From: Massilia glaciei
Lineage (GTDB): Bacteria > Pseudomonadota > Gammaproteobacteria > Burkholderiales > Burkholderiaceae_D
NCBI RefSeq assembly: GCF_003011895.2
Contig: NZ_PXWF02000173.1
Location: 1-59,266 of the forward strand
Direction of reading: 5' to 3'
DNA: 59,266 bases
Every line of letters begins with the position of its first letter. Within the stretch, counting starts at the first letter, position 1. Shown here piece by piece: positions 8,452 to 15,948 of the stretch. The notes under the pieces were generated by a model. That model was not told where the DNA came from, did not search any database, and worked only from the letters and a program-made list of their open reading frames with translations. Made by a program: the position numbers and the translations under genes.

Positions 8452-9261
8452 TCACGGCGGCAAAGACGAGGCGGCGAAAGCCGCATTGATGGCGGCATAC
8501 GGCGCCGCCGCCGCGAACAGGGGCTCGGAGCGGCCATCGGCGAGGAAGCCTGTGACCAGCGCCGTGGTGTGCGCCCACAGCGTTTGCGGGATCCACGAGC
8601 CGGCGCTGACCCGCCGCACGCCGAGCGCGCCCAGTTCGGGCGCCGAAGGCAAACCGGGCCAGGCGATCACGTTGAGCAACAGCTCGGTGCCGCCGGCGAC
8701 CGCGCGCGTCTGGACCGGGTCGGCCAGACCGAGCGGGAACAGGCCGTCGGCGCCGGCGTCGCGGTAGCGCGCGGCCCGCGCCAGGGTTTCCGCGACGCGC
8801 GCTTCGGGCGGCACCAGCGCGCGGTAGAAGACATCGGTGCGGGCGTTGATGTAGAGCGATACGCCGAGGCGGTCGGCGGCGCGGCGGGCCGCGCCGATCT
8901 TTACGCAAAGCAGGTCGGGATGCGCGGCGCCGTTCTGGAGATTGATCCCCGCCACGCCCAGATCGATCAGGCGGGCGACCATCGCGCCGACCTCGGACGG
9001 GTCATCGGAATAGCAGCCCTCGATATCGGCACTCAGCGGGATCGTGATCACGCGGGCGATCGCGCCGATGCCGGCCACGTGCAAGTCGACCGGCAACAGG
9101 TCGCCGTCGCGATAGCCGAGCGACCAGGCGAGGTCGGCACTGGTGGTGGCGATCGCGCGCGCCCCGAGGCTTTCGATCAAGCGGGCGCTGCCGGCATCCC
9201 AGGCGTTCGGGAGCATCAGGGGTTGGGCTCGTTGGTGCAGGGCGTGGAAGGCGGGGGACAT
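8452..9261 (-). CDS. Isocitrate lyase / PEP phosphonomutase superfamily protein
   Basis: 269 residues of the ICL/PEPM TIM-barrel family. It begins HALHQRAQPLMLPNAWDAGSARL (split over strand 1) and carries SADIEGCYSDDP at the Mg-binding region, GINLQNG in place of the usual GxNxED, and INARTDVF. Relatives include oxaloacetate decarboxylases, 2-methylisocitrate lyases and phosphonopyruvate hydrolases. The KKCGH loop of true lyases is absent, so isocitrate or methylisocitrate lyase activity is unlikely. The ATG at 9261 follows GGAGAAGCC. It is divergent from a LysR gene with 89 bp between starts, so it is a likely target of that regulator. Confidence 0.75.
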   Translation of the reverse strand: MSPAFHALHQRAQPLMLPNAWDAGSARLIESLGARAIATTSADLAWSLGYRDGDLLPVDLHVAGIGAIARVITIPLSADIEGCYSDDPSEVGAMVARLIDLGVAGINLQNGAAHPDLLCVKIGAARRAADRLGVSLYINARTDVFYRALVPPEARVAETLARAARYRDAGADGLFPLGLADPVQTRAVAGGTELLLNVIAWPGLPSAPELGALGVRRVSAGSWIPQTLWAHTTALVTGFLADGRSEPLFAAAAPYAAINAAFAASSLPP

Positions 9262-9350
9262 GGCTTCTCCATAGAAAAGCCCAGTGTAACAATGGCGCTG
9301 CCGGATGATAATGGCTATAAAATGCTTACATTCATTCGTATGGGGAAGCA

Positions 9351-10259
9351 ATGAGGGAGCCACCATTCCATCTGGTCCGTGCGTTCGTCGCCGTCGTGGA
9401 GCACCACAGTTTTGCCGGCGCGGCCAAGGAACTCAATATGACGGCCTCGTCGGTCAGCCGGCTGGTCAAGGCGCTCGAGTCGCAGGTGGGCGCCAAGCTG
9501 ATCAACCGGACCACGCGGGCGATGTCGTTGACCGAACCGAGGCAGCGCTATTTCGACGATTGCGCGGGCGCCTTCGAACGGCTGCGCGGGGCCTACGAGT
9601 GCCTGCGCGACGAGCAAGTGCTGCCGCGCGGCACGCTCAAGCTCAGTGTTCCCGTCGCGTTCGGGCGGACCCAGGTCGTCCCCCATTTGTCGGCCTTCAT
9701 GCAGGCGTTTCCGTGCGTCGAGATCGATCTGCTGGTGACCGACCGCTACGTCGACATCGTCGCCGAGGGCGTCACCGTGGCGATCCGGATCGGCAGCATG
9801 CCCGACTCGACCTTGGTCGCGCGCAAATTGCTGAGGAACCGCAGGATACTGGTCGCGGCGCCGGCCTACCTGGCGCGCCACGGCGTTCCCGCCAGCGTCG
9901 ACGAACTCGGCGGGCACCAGTGCCTCGTCTCGACGGCCAGCCACGACGGCGAGCATTGGCGCCTGAGCGGGCCCGGCGGAGAACGCCTGTTCGCGCCGCG
10001 CGGCAGGCTGCGCTCGGACAGCGGCGACGCCGTCAAGCGCCTCGCCATCGACGGACTCGGGATCGCCTTCCATTCCGCCGTCACGATGGCCGATGCGATC
10101 GGCTCGGGCGAGCTGGTGCAAATTCTTGGCCAGTGGAGCGGCAGGGAAACCGGTGTGTATTGCGTGTTTCCGCCGCGCGCGCCCGGCGCCGCCGCGCTCG
10201 CCTTTGTCGATTTTTTGCAAGGCCGCTGGCACGACAGTTTCGCGCCGGACTTCCTTTGA
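9351..10259 (+). CDS. LysR-family transcriptional regulator
   Basis: 302 residues. An N-terminal winged helix-turn-helix spans roughly residues 5-63 with the LysR signature FVAVVEHHSFAGAAKELNMT and SSVSRLVKALESQVGAKLI in two halves. It continues with the coiled linker helix and a substrate-binding domain of two lobes (about 90-295) typical of the CrgA/DsdC-like group that regulates oxidoreductases and catabolic genes. RBS GGGGAAGCA precedes the ATG. LysR regulators usually control the divergent neighbour, here the PEP-mutase family enzyme, and repress themselves. The 89-bp spacer has room for one shared operator. Confidence 0.88.
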   Translation: MREPPFHLVRAFVAVVEHHSFAGAAKELNMTASSVSRLVKALESQVGAKLINRTTRAMSLTEPRQRYFDDCAGAFERLRGAYECLRDEQVLPRGTLKLSVPVAFGRTQVVPHLSAFMQAFPCVEIDLLVTDRYVDIVAEGVTVAIRIGSMPDSTLVARKLLRNRRILVAAPAYLARHGVPASVDELGGHQCLVSTASHDGEHWRLSGPGGERLFAPRGRLRSDSGDAVKRLAIDGLGIAFHSAVTMADAIGSGELVQILGQWSGRETGVYCVFPPRAPGAAALAFVDFLQGRWHDSFAPDFL

Positions 10260-10261
10260 AC

Positions 10262-11230
10262 TTAAACGCCGCCCTTGGCGAGCAGCGCCATCGCGTCGTA
10301 CCGGGCCGCGGCCCTGGCGAAGGCTGCGTTGGGTGTAGCCGCCGCGCCCGGGCCGAATTCCTTTTGCACGGCCGCCTTGTTGGCGTCGATCCAGTGCACC
10401 GCGCGCTCCAGATTGGCCATCTGGCGCTGTTGCGCGTGGCCCGTCGCGGTCAGGCTGTCGACGGTGCCGACGAACGCGGTCGCAAAATCGGTGATTGCCG
10501 CGGCATGGCCGGCCTTGTTGTCGGCCAGCGCCGCGTCCAGTTTGGCGTGGTCGACCGCGGCCATCCCGGTCTTGGGATCGGTGCTGATGCCCAGCGTCGC
10601 CAGGCCGCCCCTGACGCCGGCGCCATGGCCGTTGAGGATGTGGCCGATGTCGCGCGCGGTCGCGAAGCGCGCCCGTGCGGCCTCCCAGCTGCCCTCGAGG
10701 ATGCCGCCGGCGGCGAGCTCGGGCGAGAAGCGTTCGACGCCGCCGTTATAGCTGGCCACAAAGTTGTCGAGCGCGCCCTTGAGTTGCGCGTTTGGGGTGT
10801 GCGCGTCGACGCCAGTCAATTGGCGCGCGGCGTCCTGTTGCAGCGCCAGGCTGGTGCGCATCTGCGCGAGCTCGGAAAATTGCGCCTTGAAGCTCACTTC
10901 GACGCGGTTGAGCACCGTCACCATGTTTTGCCCGGGCTGGCTGAACGGGCGCGACGAGTCGAGCCCCGTCGGCGTGGTCGGGGTCGGCAACCCGAGCGCC
11001 GTGAACAGGGCGCTGTATCGGTCGAGCACGCCGCGGAAATCCGCGCCACCCGCAGGCGCGGGCAGGGTGCCGCTGAAGCGATCTGGCAGCGCGCCTTCGC
11101 CGAAGCCGCCGGCGGCCGGCGGCGGGGAGCGGCCCTGGGCGGCCGTGTTGAACAGCGACGCCAGCGCCTGGCCCTTGAACTGGGCCAGGTTGACCGACAG
11201 CGCGGCGGCGTTGATGGGTGAAATCGGCAT
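10262..11230 (-). CDS. Uncharacterised protein with FliD C-terminal-like segment
   Basis: 322 residues, no signal peptide or membrane helix. The segment GGLATLGISTDPKTGMAAVD and the following KLDAALADN closely resemble the C-terminal part of flagellar cap protein FliD (the LGI-x-T-D-x-x-TG plus LD-x-x-KLDAAL pattern). The N-terminal half is low in similarity, Ala/Gly/Pro-rich, with MPISPINAAALSVNLAQF at the start. There are no flagellar genes around it, so a cap function is doubtful. The ATG at 11230 has GAGGGAG at good spacing. I infer a stray protein that borrowed a flagellin-like helical domain. Confidence 0.6.
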   Translation of the reverse strand: MPISPINAAALSVNLAQFKGQALASLFNTAAQGRSPPPAAGGFGEGALPDRFSGTLPAPAGGADFRGVLDRYSALFTALGLPTPTTPTGLDSSRPFSQPGQNMVTVLNRVEVSFKAQFSELAQMRTSLALQQDAARQLTGVDAHTPNAQLKGALDNFVASYNGGVERFSPELAAGGILEGSWEAARARFATARDIGHILNGHGAGVRGGLATLGISTDPKTGMAAVDHAKLDAALADNKAGHAAAITDFATAFVGTVDSLTATGHAQQRQMANLERAVHWIDANKAAVQKEFGPGAAATPNAAFARAAARYDAMALLAKGGV

Positions 11231-11386
11231 CGGAACTCCCTCGGCGCGAAGCGCACGGTTCTGCATTGCAATTGCATTCGAGCATACGCCGCGGGCAGGC
11301 CGGATTCGTTACGATTGTGTAAGTGAACGTTGCAGGGCGGTATTCGCCCCGCCGGGGCATCCTTCCCCACTTGCTTGCTTCCCTCC

Positions 11387-13114
11387 TTATTTGCGCATCT
11401 GCAGGGCCAGTTCGAGCTTGGGGTCGAGCTTGTAGATGTCGTCCGAAAACAGCGCGCGTCCGGTTTGATCGCTCATGGCCGTCGCGTAAAACAGCACCAC
11501 CGGGATCACCTCCTTGAGCTTGACGGTCTTCAACGGGCCAGGTTGCATCGCCGCTTCGACGTTTTCCTGGCTCCACTGGGCCGCGTCGCCGAGCACGAAG
11601 GCGGCGAGTTCCACCGGACGCTCGACCCGGATGCAGCCGTGGCTCAGGTCGCGGCGTGCGCGGCTGAACAGTTGCGGCGCCGACGTCGAATGCAGGTAGA
11701 TGTTGTCGGAATTGGGCATGGCGAACTTGACGGCGCCGAGCACGTTTTGCTCGCCCGGGCGTTGCCGCACGCGCACCCTGGCGCTTTTGATCGCCTCCAG
11801 AGCGCCGTCCGCGCCGACCGTCTCGACCTTCCCGCCGCTGCGCGAGACCAGTTCCATGTCGTTCTCCTCGAGGTACCGGGGATTGCTCGCCAGCTTGGGA
11901 ATGATCTCCCCGAGCTCGATGCTGCGCGGAACGTTCCAATACGGATTGAACTCGAGATAGCGCATCTGGCCGATGAACAGGGGCGTCTGCGTCTTGACGG
12001 CGGTGCCGACGATGACGCGCATCTCGAGCGGTTCGGCCTTGGTGGTGCTGTCGAAGGCCCACAGGCGGTAGGACGGCAGGTTGACCGCAATGGTGCGGCC
12101 CGGCCGCAGTTGTGGCAGCACGCGCAGGCGCTCGAGCGTCAGTGCCAGCTGGCGCGCGCGCTGGTCGGGCGGCACGGCGAGCGCCTTCATGGTCGCGGGG
12201 CCGAGGGTGCCGTCCTCTTCGAGTCCGTGGCGCGACTGGAAGCGCTTGAGCGCGTCGGATAGCTCGGCGGTGTAGGCGTCATCCTTCTCGGGCGCGGCGC
12301 CGGCGGGCAGGTCGCCGAACAGGGCCAGGCGCGCGCGCAGGGTTGGCGCGCCTTCATACGGGGTGCCGGCGACCAGCTTCTTGCCGCGCTTGATCGGCGG
12401 CAGCGCCTGCCAGTCCGGGTTGGCCGAGGCCAGTTGCCGGTACTGGCCCAGGGTCGTCATCACGCGCCGGTACAGTGGAAACGGCGGCTCCGCCGCCCCT
12501 GAGAGCTGCGCCACGCCGTTGGCCTTGATGGCCGCCTTGATCTGTTCGACGGGATCGAACGCGACCAGCCGCGCGTCCTCCGGCTGGGCCGCGAAGCCCG
12601 ACTTGAGGCGGCCGAAGCGCAAGTCGCCCAGATATTGCATCACCGCGGTGCTCAGGGCGATCTCGACTTCAGCCGAGTTGGCCGGGGTCAATCCGTTGAG
12701 TTGGGCGGAAATGGCGTCGACTTGGTAGTCGGCGCGCGCGAGGCCGTGCGCCTCGGCCTCCTGCAGCAGTGACAGCGCCGCCTTCGCCTGCTTGAGGCCG
12801 TCGCCGATCCACAGCGGCGAGTAGGCGCCGGCCTCGTACAGCCGCGGCAACAGCTTCTGGGCGTCGAGGGGGCGGCTGGGGAAACGGTGGGGTTTTTGGC
12901 TGGCGGCGGCGGCGCGTTGTTGTATCTCGGCGTTGAGGGCGGGGACGGGGACGGGAGCGGCGGCGGCCGGCGCGGCGGCGGGGGCCGGGGCGGGCTTTGG
13001 CGCGGCCGTGGCTGGCGCTGCGGGCGCCTGCGACGCCAGCAGCAACAGAAGGAGGCCGCTGATGACGCTTTTGCTAACTGCTTGCATGCCGGATGTTGGC
13101 TTCGTATGGTCCAT
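11387..13114 (-). CDS. L,D-transpeptidase, YcbB/LdtD type
   Basis: 575 residues. A signal anchor (VISGLLLLLLASQAPA) is followed by an Ala/Pro-rich linker to about residue 60, a scaffold domain, a peptidoglycan-binding helix bundle (ALKRFQSRHGLEEDGTLG, about 286-305) and the YkuD catalytic domain. The catalytic motif SHGCIRV places His492 and Cys494. It is the long LdtD architecture, which forms meso-DAP to meso-DAP crosslinks in periplasmic peptidoglycan and can replace PBPs under stress. No neighbour shares its pathway, so it is probably monocistronic. The downstream gap of 120 bp holds no gene. Confidence 0.88.
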   Translation of the reverse strand: MDHTKPTSGMQAVSKSVISGLLLLLLASQAPAAPATAAPKPAPAPAAAPAAAAPVPVPALNAEIQQRAAAASQKPHRFPSRPLDAQKLLPRLYEAGAYSPLWIGDGLKQAKAALSLLQEAEAHGLARADYQVDAISAQLNGLTPANSAEVEIALSTAVMQYLGDLRFGRLKSGFAAQPEDARLVAFDPVEQIKAAIKANGVAQLSGAAEPPFPLYRRVMTTLGQYRQLASANPDWQALPPIKRGKKLVAGTPYEGAPTLRARLALFGDLPAGAAPEKDDAYTAELSDALKRFQSRHGLEEDGTLGPATMKALAVPPDQRARQLALTLERLRVLPQLRPGRTIAVNLPSYRLWAFDSTTKAEPLEMRVIVGTAVKTQTPLFIGQMRYLEFNPYWNVPRSIELGEIIPKLASNPRYLEENDMELVSRSGGKVETVGADGALEAIKSARVRVRQRPGEQNVLGAVKFAMPNSDNIYLHSTSAPQLFSRARRDLSHGCIRVERPVELAAFVLGDAAQWSQENVEAAMQPGPLKTVKLKEVIPVVLFYATAMSDQTGRALFSDDIYKLDPKLELALQMRK

Positions 13115-13377
13115 ATTCTTAGTCTCTCGTGGACGATTGCTTCGGGGGCCCGCGCGGGTGCGCGTGTTTTAGTTGGGACAAAGCTCAGTGCTTGTGCCAC
13201 TCAGCAACTAGTATCAGGCATGCAAATACATTTGCCAAATAAGATTGTTTCCAATTGAATCCATGTGGTTTTGCGGAAAGTGAAAGAGGGCTTTTCCGGC
13301 GCTTGCAATCGTCGCCACAATGCCCGATCATTCTGCCCAGACGTTCCGACCGGGACGACCAACTCACGGAGGCATCA

Positions 13378-14517
13378 ATGGTGGCAGTAAATCGGGACAT
13401 GCTTGGCGGCAAAAAACTTGCCGGCATGTTCGTCGCATTGGCAATGGCGATCGGTTTCGGCGCGTCCGCGTCGGCGGCCCCGGCCGAGGAGAAAGTGCTC
13501 AACATTTACAACTGGTCCGACTACATCGCCGACGACACCATCAAGAATTTCGAGAGGGAGTACGGCATCAAGGTACGCTACGACAATTTCGACAGCAACG
13601 AAGTGCTCAACTCGAAATTGGTCGCGGGCCGCACCGGCTACGACATCGTGGTGCCGACGGCGCAATGGGCGCGCCAGCAGATCGACGCCAAGCTGTTGCG
13701 CAAGCTCGACAAATCGAAGTTGAGCAACCTGGGCAACCTCGATCCTGCGATCCAGGCCAAGCTGGCCGCGCTCGACCCGGGCAACGAACACCTGGTCGAC
13801 TGGCTGTGGGGCTACACCACGGTCGGCATCAACGTCGGCAAGGTCAAGGCCGCGTTGGGGGGCATGCCGATGCCCGGGAGCGCGTGGGAGCTGCTGTACA
13901 ACCCGAAATACGTGTCCAAGCTCAAGTCGTGCGGCGTGTCGTTCCTCGATTCCCCGTCGGAAGTGCTGCCGACGGCCTTGCACTACCTGGGCAAGCCGGC
14001 CTATTCGACCAACGCGGCCGACTACGCCGAGGCCGGCAAGTTGTTGAAGGCGGTGCGCCCCAGCGTGACCTTGTTCAGTTCGTCGGGCTACATCAACGAC
14101 CTGAGCAACGGCGCCCTGTGCGTGGTGCTGGGCTGGTCGGGCGACATCAACATCGCGCGCCAGCGCGCCCTCGACGCCAAGAACGGGCAGGTGATCGAGG
14201 CGCTGGTGCCGAAGACGGGCGCGCCGCTGGTGTTCGACACCATGGCGATCCCGGCCGACGCGCCGCACCCGGACAACGCGCACCTGTTCATCAACTACAT
14301 CCTGCGCGGCCCGGTCCACGCGAGCCTGACGAACAAGGTGTTCTACGCCAATCCGAACAAGGCGGCGACCAAGCATGTGCGCAAGGACATCGCCGGCAAC
14401 AAGAGCGTGTTCCTGGCGCCGGACGACTTGAAGCGGATGATCGCGCCGGCGGCCGTGCCGAACGACATCCGCCGCGTGATGACGCGCACCTTCACCCGCT
14501 TCAAGACCGGCCGCTAA
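13378..14517 (+). CDS. Polyamine ABC transporter periplasmic binding protein, PotF-like
   Basis: 379 residues with a signal peptide cleaved near SASAAPA (residue 34). The mature protein starts VLNIYNWSDYIADDTIKNFE, the hallmark opening of PotD/PotF proteins that bind spermidine or putrescine. KLVAGRTGYDIVVPT and the C-terminal AHLFINYILRG fit too. GGAGGCATCA precedes the ATG at 13378. No permease or ATPase genes follow; a strong terminator comes 20 bp after the stop, so this is a single-gene unit. Choice of putrescine versus spermidine cannot be read. Confidence 0.85.
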   Translation: MVAVNRDMLGGKKLAGMFVALAMAIGFGASASAAPAEEKVLNIYNWSDYIADDTIKNFEREYGIKVRYDNFDSNEVLNSKLVAGRTGYDIVVPTAQWARQQIDAKLLRKLDKSKLSNLGNLDPAIQAKLAALDPGNEHLVDWLWGYTTVGINVGKVKAALGGMPMPGSAWELLYNPKYVSKLKSCGVSFLDSPSEVLPTALHYLGKPAYSTNAADYAEAGKLLKAVRPSVTLFSSSGYINDLSNGALCVVLGWSGDINIARQRALDAKNGQVIEALVPKTGAPLVFDTMAIPADAPHPDNAHLFINYILRGPVHASLTNKVFYANPNKAATKHVRKDIAGNKSVFLAPDDLKRMIAPAAVPNDIRRVMTRTFTRFKTGR

Positions 14518-14536
14518 ACGGGCGGTTTGGAAAGCG

Positions 14537-14573
14537 AAAGCGGCAAGCGCCCCGGGGCCTTGCCGCTTTTTTT
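14537..14573 (+). terminator. Intrinsic terminator of the potF-like gene
   Basis: Perfect 11-bp stem: AAAGCGGCAAG (14537-14547) pairs with CTTGCCGCTTT (14559-14569), with a run of seven T that starts inside the right arm (14567-14573). It lies 20 bp after the stop codon. Confidence 0.92.
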
Positions 14574-14580
14574 CTCCCCA

Positions 14581-14698
14581 ATGTTCCGCAACCCCAATCT
14601 TTCAAAACAACCGGGGTCTGACCCCACTTAAGGAACACAATGTTCCGCAACCCCAATCTTTCAAAACAACCGGGGTCTGACCCCACTTAAGGAACATT
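14581..14698. repeat. Two perfect 59-bp tandem copies carrying the GGGGTCTGACCCC palindrome
   Basis: The unit beginning ATGTTCCGCAACCCCAATCT at 14581 recurs at 14640, identical over 57 of 59 bases. Each copy contains GGGGTCTGACCCC. The block lies just beyond the terminator of the preceding gene. It is directly followed by an inverted partial copy (14703-14730) with core GGGGCAGACCCC. Confidence 0.9.
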
Positions 14699-14702
14699 TA
14701 GC

Positions 14703-14830
14703 AAGTGGGGCAGACCCCGGTTGTTGAAAGCGAGGGCGCCGGACGCATCGCGCCCCTGTCGGCCTTGATTTGGTTTAACATTTCGTAACCGGGGTCTGAC
14801 CCCAGTTACGCAGTTACGAAACATTTAACC
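14703..14830. repeat. Further GGGGTCTGACCCC palindromic repeat copies
   Basis: A reversed partial copy at 14703-14730 (core GGGGCAGACCCC, one base short) is followed by a second palindrome at 14775-14830. In that one, GGGGTCTGACCCC sits between TTTCGTAAC and an inverted GTTACGAAA, so the arms extend the dyad. With the 59-bp tandem this forms one cluster in the convergent gap between two genes. Confidence 0.8.
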
Positions 14831-14891
14831 ATCGGAACCATCGGGGCAAGCCCCGATGCAATCCGTAACCGGCCGGCATCCTGTGTCGCGT

Positions 14892-15305
14892 CTACATGCG
14901 CGGCGCGCCGAGCACGGGTTCGGGCACCGGCTCGCATTGCAGGTAGGAGGTCTTCCCCAGTATGCTGTAGCTGGCGGTCATTTGACCTGTGCGTCTGTTT
15001 ATGATCTGCTCCTGGACGCCTTGCGCCCTTCCTAAATTGGTGATTGTTCGCCAAACGTATTCGTCGGGCGAGATCGAGCATTCCCTTCTCTCGAAGGCCA
15101 GCACACTGATGCATTCGTTTTCGCGCCACCCCTTGCCCGGATTCCAGTGCTGGACGACATTCTGGTCGATCTTGTAGATGCCAATCGCACCAAGGTCGAT
15201 ATCAACGCCCGGCTTGGCCTTGCATTGCACATACGATGGCGCCGCCAACACACTCGCCGCCGTCATCGAAAGCGCGAGAAACAGGGTGTTTTTCAGATTG
15301 TGCAT
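14892..15305 (-). CDS. Small secreted protein, unknown function
   Basis: 137 residues. A clear signal peptide (residues 1-21: hydrophobic TLFLALSMTAASVLA, then AP) suggests export to the periplasm. The mature part has four to five Cys (QCKAK, ENECISV, RRECSIS, LQCEP), enough for two disulfides. No family is recognised. The start at 15305 was chosen because it begins the signal peptide; the longer frame upstream adds a polar stretch. The gene is flanked by a repeat cluster downstream and the sixA-ppk pair upstream, in the same direction. Confidence 0.6.
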   Translation of the reverse strand: MHNLKNTLFLALSMTAASVLAAPSYVQCKAKPGVDIDLGAIGIYKIDQNVVQHWNPGKGWRENECISVLAFERRECSISPDEYVWRTITNLGRAQGVQEQIINRRTGQMTASYSILGKTSYLQCEPVPEPVLGAPRM

Positions 15306-15441
15306 GAGCAGTGTGTGAGTGAGTTCGTGGCTGCATTCTTTTTCAAAAATGCAACTTAACGCTACACCAATCCCGGGTCGAGTCAAGCCCCCCGAAAGGC
15401 GGGCTGGAGCTGGGCCGCGAGGCCGCAGGCGCGCTTCGCTT

Positions 15442-15894
15442 TCAGACCAGTTCGGGCGACATCACCGCGCGCAGGCTCAAGCCCTCGGGGTCCTGCGGCT
15501 CGCGCTGCACGAACCACCAGGCGTTTGCCTGCTTCATGTTCCAGTACTGGGGCGCGCCCGACAGCAGCAGCGCCGCGACCTGGCCCAGCGTCGGCTGGTG
15601 CCCGACGATGAGCACCGGATCCTTGTTCGACGGCCAGTTGGCCACCTGCAGCACCTGCTCGCAGCCCGCGCCCGGCGCCAGGCCCGGGTGGATCTTGAAT
15701 TTGCGCCCCAGCCCCTCGGCCGTCTGCACCGCGCGCAGGGCGGGACTGACCAGGATGCGGCAACTTTCGGGCAGCTGGGAGTTGAGCCATTCGCCCATGC
15801 GGCGCGCCTGCTTGTGGCCCTTGGCCGTCAGCGGGCGCTGCAGGTCTGGCTCGCCAAAATCGGCTTCCGCGTGCCGCAACAAGATCAGATCCAT
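15442..15894 (-). CDS. sixA: Phosphohistidine phosphatase SixA
   Basis: 150 residues of the histidine phosphatase (RHG) superfamily. LRHAEA at residues 6-11 holds the phosphorylated His, and VGHQPTLGQ near residue 97 holds the second active-site His. The length and ILVSPALRAVQTAE segment are typical of SixA, which dephosphorylates phosphohistidine on HPt domains or PTS proteins in the cytoplasm. GGGAGAACGGC precedes the ATG. It starts 54 bp after ppk in the same direction, so the two are probably cotranscribed, an arrangement common in Burkholderiales. Confidence 0.88.
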   Translation of the reverse strand: MDLILLRHAEADFGEPDLQRPLTAKGHKQARRMGEWLNSQLPESCRILVSPALRAVQTAEGLGRKFKIHPGLAPGAGCEQVLQVANWPSNKDPVLIVGHQPTLGQVAALLLSGAPQYWNMKQANAWWFVQREPQDPEGLSLRAVMSPELV

Positions 15895-15948
15895 GCCGTT
15901 CTCCCGGTTCGTTTGCGCTGGTGTTGCCTCGGTTTTCAGTCAGTCTGT

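Noticed and set aside
14581-14698. Two 59-bp direct repeats as a possible att site or CRISPR
   Set aside because: Adjacent perfect copies without spacers, integrase or tRNA. Best read as a duplication of the palindromic repeat unit.
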